Shown piece by piece: positions 1 to 5,270 of a stretch of 6,820 nt of DNA. The DNA comes from Alphaproteobacteria bacterium (GTDB lineage Bacteria; Pseudomonadota; Alphaproteobacteria; ATCC43930; CGMCC-115725). The stretch lies in contig JASHUX010000364.1 in NCBI GenBank assembly GCA_030039775.1, positions 1 through 6,820 of the forward strand, given 5' to 3'. Every line of letters begins with the position of its first letter. Position 1 is the first letter of the stretch. A program made the position numbers and the translations under genes. The notes under the pieces are model-generated. The model did not search any database and was not told the DNA's origin. It worked only from the letters and a program-made list of their open reading frames with translations.

Positions 1-725
1 CGCTGGCGACACCCTATCTGTGCCGGCCGATCGAGTGGGGCGCCGATCTTGTTTGCCATTCGACAACGAAGTTTCTCGACGGCCATGGCAACTCGTTGGG
101 TGGCGCGGTGATCGAAAGCGGCAAGTTCGACTGGAACGCCGGCGGGAAGTTCCCCTCGCTGACTGAACCGGAGCCCGCCTATCACGGGTTCCGCTTCTAC
201 GAGAATTTCGGCGACTTCGCCTTTACGATGAAGGCGCGCGCGGTGGCGCTGCGCGATTTCGGTCCGGCGCTCGCGCCGATGAACGCATTCCTCACCATCA
301 CCGGAATCGAGACGTTGCCGCTGCGCATGGAGCGCCATGTCGCCAATGCGCAGGCGGTCGCCGAATTTCTCGCCGACGATGAGCGGGTCGCATGGGTGTC
401 CTATGCCGGCCTCAAATCGAGCCCGTTCCAAGCGCTGGCGCAGAAATACATGCCGAAAGGGGCCGGTGCCGTGTTCACCTTCGGCATCAAGGGCGGCTAC
501 GAAGCCGGCGTGAAGCTCGTGGAAAACGTTCGGCTATTTTCGCATCTCGCCAATATCGGCGACGCGCGCAGCCTCATTTTGCATCCCGCATCGACCACGC
601 ATCGGCAATTGTCGGACGAGCAACGGGAAGCGGCGGGCGCCGGGCCCGACGTGATCCGTTTGTCGATCGGTCTCGAATCGGTCGCGGACATTATCCGCGA
701 CCTCGATCAAGGATTGGGCGCCTGA
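1..725 (+). CDS. metY: O-acetylhomoserine/O-acetylserine sulfhydrylase-type PLP enzyme, C-terminal part
   Basis: This is a member of the Cys/Met-metabolism PLP-dependent (gamma-family) enzymes. It most likely makes homocysteine from O-acetylhomoserine and sulfide in the cytoplasm. The frame is open from base 3 (240 codons visible), so the 5' part, roughly 45% of a ~430-residue protein, lies outside the window. The PLP-lysine motif HSTTKFLDGHGN is at bases 57-92, with the Schiff-base lysine codon at 69-71. Further family signatures are APMNAFLTITGIETLPLRMERH (bases about 276-335) and HPASTTHRQL near 582-611, followed by IRLSIGLE near 654-677 and the DLDQ C-terminal helix. The TTG at 96 lies inside the active-site region and is not a start. 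The TGA at 723-725 directly abuts the stop codon of the convergent CoA-transferase gene. The family call is firm. The choice of O-acetylhomoserine over O-acetylserine or cystathionine chemistry is by overall resemblance. Confidence 0.93.
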   Translation, partial: LATPYLCRPIEWGADLVCHSTTKFLDGHGNSLGGAVIESGKFDWNAGGKFPSLTEPEPAYHGFRFYENFGDFAFTMKARAVALRDFGPALAPMNAFLTITGIETLPLRMERHVANAQAVAEFLADDERVAWVSYAGLKSSPFQALAQKYMPKGAGAVFTFGIKGGYEAGVKLVENVRLFSHLANIGDARSLILHPASTTHRQLSDEQREAAGAGPDVIRLSIGLESVADIIRDLDQGLGA

Positions 726-1916
726 CTATTCAACGATTTTCCGCGCGCGGAAATCGGCGATCGCCGTGGCGTCGTAGCCCAATGCCCGCAAGACGGCGTC
801 GGTGTGCTCGCCTTTTTCCGGTGGCACCGAATGCAACCGCCACGGCGTGCGGCTGAGCTTGATCGGCTGCGCCAGATATTCGGTGCGGCCTCTCCGCGGA
901 TGGTCGAACGGTGCGGCCATGCCGAGATGTTTCACCTGCGCGTCGTTGAACACTTCGCCGATATTGTAGATCGGCCCGGCGGGAACGCTGGCCTTGTTGA
1001 AGAGCTCGATCCACTCGGCCGACGTCTTGGTCTTGGTGATTTCCTCGATCGCGGCGTTGAGCTTGTCGCGATTCTGGAACCGGGTGCGGTTGTCCTTGAA
1101 TAGCGGATCGGTGAACAAGCTTGGTGCGCCGATCGCGTCGCAGAAGCGCTTGTAGATTTCCTGCCCAGTGGTGGCGATATTGATATGGCCGTCCTTGGTC
1201 TTGAACACACCGGTCGGCGCGCCTGAGGGATGATTGTTGCCGGCCTGGCCCGGCACTTGCCGGTCCATGAGCCAGCGCGCCGCCTGGAAATCGAGCATAA
1301 AAATTTGGGCCGCCAGTAGCGACGACTGCACCCATTGGCCTTGGCCGGAACGCTCGCGCTCCAGCAACGCCAGTAAAATGCCTTGCGCCGCAAAAATGCC
1401 GGCACACAAATCGGCGATGGGGATGCCGGCGCGCACCGGCCCCTGGCCTGGCAGGCCGGTGACCGACATGATGCCGCCCATGCCTTGCGCGATCTGGTCG
1501 AAACCCGGCCGCTCGCGGTATGGCCCGTCCTCACCGAAACCGGAAATGCTGGCGTAGACGAGCCGCGGATTGACCGCGCGCAGCGTCTCGTAATCGATGC
1601 CGAGCCGGTGCTTCACATCGGGCCGGTAATTCTCGACCAGCACGTCGGCCTCGCGGACAATCCGCTTTAGGATATCGACGCCGTCCTTCGATTTGAGGTC
1701 GAGCGCGATCGCCCGCTTGTTGCGATGGAGATTCTGGAAGTCGGACGAATCGCGCGTGCCGCCTTGAAGGCCGTCTTCGCCTGTGGCCTCGACCTTGACG
1801 ACATCGGCACCCCAATCGGCAAGCTGACGCACACATGTCGGTCCCGAGCGCACGCGGGTTAGATCGATGACCTTGTAGGGCGACAGCGGAAGGCCGGACA
1901 ACGTCGACGCGCTCAT
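726..1916 (-). CDS. CaiB/BaiF class III CoA-transferase
   Basis: The 396-residue product fits the usual 380-430 residues of class III CoA-transferases, which move CoA between acyl donors and carboxylic acids through an aspartyl-CoA intermediate. The N-terminal Rossmann part shows VIDLTRVRSGP (residues 17-26) and LADWGADVVKVE (32-43). LVENYRPDVKHRLGIDYETL (93-112), SISGFGEDGPY (123-133) and PGFDQIAQGMGGIMSVTG (137-154) follow. The predicted catalytic residue is Asp169 in GIPIADLCAG. A second-domain signature is GAPTGVFKTKDGHINIA (232-248). I chose ATG 1916 over an upstream in-frame codon at 1985 because the family motif begins soon after it and because it overlaps the TGA of the upstream Rieske gene as ATGA (1913-1916). 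No strong Shine-Dalgarno precedes it, so translation is probably coupled. By context it may activate the acid made or used by the adjacent oxygenase; the substrate is unknown. Confidence 0.93.
   Translation of the reverse strand: MSASTLSGLPLSPYKVIDLTRVRSGPTCVRQLADWGADVVKVEATGEDGLQGGTRDSSDFQNLHRNKRAIALDLKSKDGVDILKRIVREADVLVENYRPDVKHRLGIDYETLRAVNPRLVYASISGFGEDGPYRERPGFDQIAQGMGGIMSVTGLPGQGPVRAGIPIADLCAGIFAAQGILLALLERERSGQGQWVQSSLLAAQIFMLDFQAARWLMDRQVPGQAGNNHPSGAPTGVFKTKDGHINIATTGQEIYKRFCDAIGAPSLFTDPLFKDNRTRFQNRDKLNAAIEEITKTKTSAEWIELFNKASVPAGPIYNIGEVFNDAQVKHLGMAAPFDHPRRGRTEYLAQPIKLSRTPWRLHSVPPEKGEHTDAVLRALGYDATAIADFRARKIVE
738..753. repeat. 16-base perfect palindrome inside the 3' end of the CoA-transferase gene
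   Basis: The sequence TTTCCGCGCGCGGAAA is its own reverse complement and lies 12 bases beyond the metY stop codon, within the last codons of the CoA-transferase gene (encoding FRARK). It could fold as a six-pair stem with a four-base loop on either transcript. Neither strand has a T-run after it, so it is not a canonical intrinsic terminator. It may be only a consequence of the coding sequence. Confidence 0.4.
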
Positions 1917-3139
1917 CCGCGCGGCAATTGGCGCCAATCGGCGTCGGCGGGAATCATCTCGGCGAAGGAGCGGATCAGACCCCATTCGATGGCCGGGTTG
2001 AACTCCGGCCCCTTCTCGCCCGCGGCGCTCTTTTTCGCAGCATTCATCAGCGCGCGCCGTGCACGCACGATAGAAATGTCGCTCGAAGCGAGGAACTCCT
2101 TGTCTCGCGCGGCAATCTTGCCCTGCGCCACGGCGACGGCATAGTCCTCATGCCGAAGCACTTTGAAACCGGACCATTTGCCGGCCTTGACCATCTCGCG
2201 GTCCTGGCCGTAGCGCTTCTCCGGCCCGCCGAGCAATGCCGTCATGTCGTTGATCTTGGTCTGGTTGGGCCAATTGCTGTCGGTCAGCGGCCGCGCGAGA
2301 TTGTACCGTACGTCCCACTGGATCGACGTCTCGTCGTCCACCGGCACCGAGATAGTTAGGAGCTGCACGCCTTCGCGGCCGCCGCCCTGCGGGATGTAGG
2401 AGTACCAAGGCATGACGAATTCGCGCACGCGCACATAATGCGTGCCGTCCGGCATATTGCGCACCGCGGCTTCGCGATAGCCGTAGGGTTGCTCCTCGAA
2501 CTCGAAGCGCGGCGCCAGGTCGAGCGTGGTGTAGTCGATGTTGCGGCTGCCGAGCTGCTTCGGGTCCTTGCTCGACCAGTCCTGATGCAGGATGCCGACA
2601 TGGGCGCTATCGAGCTGGCCTTCGAGTCCATTGAGCCAGCCTGAATTGATCTTGCCGAGGCCGAAGCGGATATGGCTTTGCGGCAGATCCATCCAATTAT
2701 AGTTCGGAAATGGCGCCGGCTCGCCCTTGCCGAGCCAGACCCAAAGGATACCGGCCCTCTCCGCGGTCGGATAATGGTTGACTTTGACACGCGCGGCAAA
2801 GGCGGCGCGGCGATCGGGCGGTTCGGCCGGAACGTCGACCACCTTGCCCGAAACGTCGATCTTCCAACCGTGGAAAATACAAGTCAGCGCGCAATCCTGG
2901 TTGCGCGCCAGCACCAGCGACACGCCGCGGTGCGGACAGCCTTCGTCGAAGAAGCCGACGCGGCCGTCATCGGCGCGAAACGCGACAAAATCCTCGCCGA
3001 GCAGGCGGATGCGCTCGGGGTCGCCGCCAGCTTCCAGTCCGGCCGCCGGCATTACCGGCACCCAGAACTGGCGCATGAAGGTGCCCATCGGCGTGCCCGG
3101 CCCAACCCGGCTCAACAGTTCGTTCTCTTCCTTCAGCAT
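1913..3139 (-). CDS. Rieske [2Fe-2S] non-haem iron oxygenase, alpha subunit (phthalate 4,5-dioxygenase-like)
   Basis: The 408-residue product is an aromatic ring-hydroxylating or demethylating oxygenase subunit that takes electrons from a reductase not encoded here. The Rieske cluster ligands are C68-P-H70 and C87-I-F-H90. The C-terminal catalytic domain has D177-S-A-H180 and H185 (EGQLDSAHVGILH), the usual bridging Asp plus two iron-binding His, with spacing as in naphthalene dioxygenase. E331-D332 in HEDYAVAVAQG probably provides the carboxylate ligand, followed by the family tail KEFLASSDISIVRARR (347-362). The start MLKEENELL at 3139 matches the family N-terminus (ENELL.RVGPGTPMG) and has GGGAG six bases upstream. 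The in-frame upstream codon at 3166 is TTG and less likely. The gene is first in a two-gene operon, overlapping the CoA-transferase by 4 bases. No ferredoxin or beta subunit is nearby, as is usual for this one-component-oxygenase group. The substrate cannot be predicted. Confidence 0.94.
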   Translation of the reverse strand: MLKEENELLSRVGPGTPMGTFMRQFWVPVMPAAGLEAGGDPERIRLLGEDFVAFRADDGRVGFFDEGCPHRGVSLVLARNQDCALTCIFHGWKIDVSGKVVDVPAEPPDRRAAFAARVKVNHYPTAERAGILWVWLGKGEPAPFPNYNWMDLPQSHIRFGLGKINSGWLNGLEGQLDSAHVGILHQDWSSKDPKQLGSRNIDYTTLDLAPRFEFEEQPYGYREAAVRNMPDGTHYVRVREFVMPWYSYIPQGGGREGVQLLTISVPVDDETSIQWDVRYNLARPLTDSNWPNQTKINDMTALLGGPEKRYGQDREMVKAGKWSGFKVLRHEDYAVAVAQGKIAARDKEFLASSDISIVRARRALMNAAKKSAAGEKGPEFNPAIEWGLIRSFAEMIPADADWRQLPRG

Positions 3140-3144
3140 GTCAG

Positions 3145-3150
3145 TCTCCC
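3145..3150 (-). promoter_or_regulatory. Ribosome binding site of the Rieske oxygenase gene
   Basis: On the minus strand this reads GGGAGA, ending about six bases before ATG 3139. It supports that ATG rather than the TTG at 3166, which would place this sequence inside the gene. Confidence 0.6.
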
Positions 3151-3213
3151 GCACGGCGTATCCCAATGATCATACAATAAGCCTATGATCGAAAGCGCGG
3201 AATGGATTTGCGT

Positions 3214-3219
3214 GGGAGG
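3214..3219 (+). promoter_or_regulatory. Ribosome binding site of the SDR gene
   Basis: GGGAGG lies five bases before ATG 3225, a strong Shine-Dalgarno match. It fixes the start of the SDR gene, whose Rossmann motif begins at the fifth residue. Confidence 0.7.
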
Positions 3220-3224
3220 CAGCC

Positions 3225-4166
3225 ATGATCCTGGTGACCGGCGGCTTAGGTTTTATCGGCAGTCACACCGTGGTGAGCCTGCTGAATGCGGGGCACGACG
3301 TGGTCGCGACGCGATTCCGGGTCGGGCGAATCCCGTCTTTCCTCGCCGGCAAGAAGTTCGCGGTCGAAAGCGTCGACGTCGCCGGTCCCCACGCCGTCAT
3401 CGAGACGGCACTGAAGCACAAGGTCACCAGCATCATCCATCTGGTCGTGACGCCGCTAGGCGGATTGTCGCCGGCGGAGGACTACCGAATGAACATGTCC
3501 GGGCTTATCAACGTGCTCGAGGCGGGACGCATCGCCGGGGTGAAGCGCATCTCTGTCGCCAGCTCCTCATCGATCTACGGCGGCGTGGCGGAAGGACCCT
3601 ACCGGGAGGACATGCCGCTCCGGATGCGCGGCGCCCATCCGACCGAAGCATTTAAGAAAGCGTTCGAAGTGCTGAGCCAGCATTTCGGCGACCGCACCGG
3701 CATCGAGATCGCGTGCCTCAGAATCGGCAATGTCTGGGGGCCGCTTTACCACTCGATGAACAACCTGCCGAGCCGCCTCGCCCACGCCGCCGTGAAGGGC
3801 CAGCCGGCGCCGCTACCGCGGCCCAACGGCCGGCCCGATTTTGCCGGCGACTCGCTCGACGCGATCTATGTAGGGGATTGCGGAGAAGGGATTTGCCTGG
3901 TCCACACCGCGCCAAAACTCGACCACGCCGTCTACAATATTGGCTCCGGCCGCGTAACGACGGGCGCCGATTTCGCGGCCGCCATCAAGAAGGCGGTGCC
4001 AGAGACGGCGGTGACATTGCAGGACGGGCAAGGTCCCGACAATCGCGGGATCAATCCGGCATTGGATTTGAGCCGCGCCGCGGCGATCGGTTATCGCCCG
4101 GCATTTAGCCTCGACGACGCCATGTCGGATTATGTCGCCTGGTTGCGCGCGGGCAACGCGTTCTAG
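3225..4166 (+). CDS. NAD(P)-dependent epimerase/dehydratase-like extended SDR, catalytic Tyr absent
   Basis: The 313-residue product is an extended short-chain dehydrogenase/reductase. The nucleotide-binding motif TGGLGFIGSH occupies residues 5-14. The segment INVLEAGRIAGVKRISVASSSSIYGG (95-120) is typical of NAD-dependent epimerases/dehydratases. The C-terminal half keeps LRIGNVWGP (165-173), IYVGDCGEGICLV (214-226) and YNIGSG (237-242). The active site is unusual. With the spacing of E. coli GalE (Ser, +25 Tyr, +4 Lys), Ser115 and Lys144 are present, but the Tyr position is Thr140 in HPTEAFKKAFE. Either another residue acts as base, or the protein binds nucleotide without classical SDR chemistry. 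It diverges from the Rieske operon and lies 81 bases ahead of the LigJ-like gene on the same strand. That suggests a role in the same pathway, for example acting on an alcohol or keto intermediate, but the substrate is not readable and sugar epimerisation is not implied by context. Confidence 0.85.
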   Translation: MILVTGGLGFIGSHTVVSLLNAGHDVVATRFRVGRIPSFLAGKKFAVESVDVAGPHAVIETALKHKVTSIIHLVVTPLGGLSPAEDYRMNMSGLINVLEAGRIAGVKRISVASSSSIYGGVAEGPYREDMPLRMRGAHPTEAFKKAFEVLSQHFGDRTGIEIACLRIGNVWGPLYHSMNNLPSRLAHAAVKGQPAPLPRPNGRPDFAGDSLDAIYVGDCGEGICLVHTAPKLDHAVYNIGSGRVTTGADFAAAIKKAVPETAVTLQDGQGPDNRGINPALDLSRAAAIGYRPAFSLDDAMSDYVAWLRAGNAF

Positions 4167-4247
4167 CCATGCGTATTTTGTCCGCGACGCAGGCGGGAAT
4201 GATATTATAGAAGCAATCGACAAACAGACGCAGGGAGCGCAAGCACC
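4167..4247 (+). promoter_or_regulatory. Intergenic gap with possible promoter for the LigJ-like gene
   Basis: TTGTCC at 4178-4183 could serve as a -35. The AT-rich run around 4201-4210 offers GATATT (17-base spacing) or TATTAT at 4203-4208 (19-base spacing) as a -10. A GGGAG Shine-Dalgarno at 4233-4237 lies ten bases before ATG 4248. No hairpin with a T-run was seen after the SDR stop codon, so readthrough from the SDR gene is equally possible. Confidence 0.3.
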
Positions 4248-5264
4248 ATGTACAACGGCAAGAAGGTTCTCGACATTCATGGCCACTATTCGGCGCCGGT
4301 GAACGGCAGCGCGGCGGTGGGCCTGATGCTGGCCAGCAACACGCCGCTGCGCGACGACCCGCGTAAGGATATTCCGCGCCTTGGCATGAGCGAGCAAGCC
4401 TGGGCCGGGGCGCTCAAGCGCCATGTCGATATGATGGACGACCACAATATCGACTGCCAGCTCATCGGACCGCGCCCGTTCCTGATGTTGGGCTGGATGC
4501 AGCGTCATCTGCTCGATAGCTGGTGCCGTTTCATCAATCACATGATCGCCCGCCAATGCATGGTACATCCGACCCGCTTCAGCGGCGCCGCTTGCCTGCC
4601 GCAGAATCCGAAGGCGCCCGATCTCAAGCACTGCCTGCCCGAGCTCGAATATTGCCACCGCGAGCTCGGCTTCACGGGTTGCTATCTGACACCGGATCCG
4701 GCCGGCGACCGCTCCTCGCCCGGTATGGACGATCCCTATTGGGACCCAGTCTATGCCTATTGCGAAAAGCATAATCTCCCGATCGTCGTTCACGGCACGA
4801 ACTGCACTGATCCGCGCCTCAAGACGATTCCGCAGAACTATCAAATCGGCTTCGTGTGGGAGCAGTATCTGGCGACGCAGCTCCTGTCGCATGGTGACGT
4901 GTTCAAGCGCTTCCCCGGCCTCAAAGTCGTCGTCTGCCATTGTGGCGGCGCGCTCGACCGCTTTATCAAGACCGATCACCACCTGGCGCAGAAGGACCTC
5001 AGCAAGAACCTGTTCTTCGACACATGCGCGCTCGACGTCGACTTCCTTGAAGCCGCGATCAAACAGCGTACGCCAAAGAACATCCTGTTCGGCACCGAAA
5101 CACCAGGATCAGGCGGCGCGATCCGTCCGGAAACCGGCAAACAGGGCGACGACCTGATTCCGATCATCGGCGCAATGAAGTTCCTCAACGAGGAACAGAA
5201 GCTCGATATCTTCCACAACAACTGCAGGCATGTCGCGCCGGACTTCGCCAAGATCGCGGGATAA
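4248..5264 (+). CDS. Amidohydrolase-superfamily protein, LigJ (4-oxalomesaconate hydratase)-like
   Basis: The 338-residue product is a TIM-barrel metal-dependent enzyme of the amidohydrolase-2 group, similar in length to LigJ (about 340). LigJ hydrates 4-oxalomesaconate in the protocatechuate 4,5-cleavage and gallate pathways. The metal motif is H11-G-H13 on the first strand. H182 (IVVHGTN) and H231 (VCHCGG) follow on later strands. E284 (FGTETPG) stands where most of the group has Asp, as LigJ also has Glu in its ASEMIG segment. Shared LigJ-like blocks include LPQNP (117-121), CLPELEYC (129-136), LTPDPAG (147-153), FFDTC (256-260) and PETG (294-297). The resemblance is from memory of the family, so the exact reaction is inferred; hydration or hydrolysis of another ring-cleavage product, or a decarboxylase as in ACMSD, remains possible. 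There are 13 cysteines, rather many for its size. The TAA at 5262-5264 is in the same frame as the addA reading frame that follows directly. Confidence 0.85.
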   Translation: MYNGKKVLDIHGHYSAPVNGSAAVGLMLASNTPLRDDPRKDIPRLGMSEQAWAGALKRHVDMMDDHNIDCQLIGPRPFLMLGWMQRHLLDSWCRFINHMIARQCMVHPTRFSGAACLPQNPKAPDLKHCLPELEYCHRELGFTGCYLTPDPAGDRSSPGMDDPYWDPVYAYCEKHNLPIVVHGTNCTDPRLKTIPQNYQIGFVWEQYLATQLLSHGDVFKRFPGLKVVVCHCGGALDRFIKTDHHLAQKDLSKNLFFDTCALDVDFLEAAIKQRTPKNILFGTETPGSGGAIRPETGKQGDDLIPIIGAMKFLNEEQKLDIFHNNCRHVAPDFAKIAG

Positions 5265-5270
5265 CCGCCC

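Larger units (their letters stand above)
3140..3224. promoter_or_regulatory. Divergent promoter/operator region
   Basis: This 85-base gap separates the divergently transcribed Rieske gene and SDR gene and is locally more AT-rich than its surroundings. A -10-like TATGAT lies on the plus strand at 3184-3189. A second TATGAT lies on the minus strand at 3174-3169. Neither has a convincing TTGACA-like -35 at the right distance. The perfect palindrome ATGATCAT (3166-3173) overlaps the minus-strand box, and its half ATGATC recurs at 3185-3190, 19 bases on. That layout is compatible with a regulator covering both promoters, but no regulator gene is in the window. Promoter assignment is by eye only. 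Confidence 0.35.

Noticed and set aside
738..753. Intrinsic terminator for metY or the CoA-transferase operon
   Set aside because: The palindrome is perfect but is followed by no T-run on either strand, so it is listed only as a palindrome.
1917..1985. N-terminal extension of the CoA-transferase up to 1985
   Set aside because: The extra 23 residues are Arg-rich, overlap the end of the Rieske gene, and do not resemble the family; ATG 1916 with the ATGA overlap is a better start.
3185..3655. A plus-strand open frame overlapping the start of the SDR gene
   Set aside because: It is out of frame with the SDR, its product is Arg/Gly-rich and shows no motif, while the SDR frame has a strong ribosome site and Rossmann motif.
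3813..4982. A 389-codon open frame on the minus strand antisense to the SDR and LigJ-like genes
   Set aside because: It spans two well-recognised genes and the gap between them, has no recognisable domain, and is the kind of antisense frame that GC-rich codon bias produces.
5262..5264. Stop-codon readthrough making a LigJ-like/AddA fusion
   Set aside because: The two genes are in the same frame with a single TAA between them, but no readthrough signal or selenocysteine/pyrrolysine context is seen and such a fusion has no known precedent; the shared frame is one chance in three.
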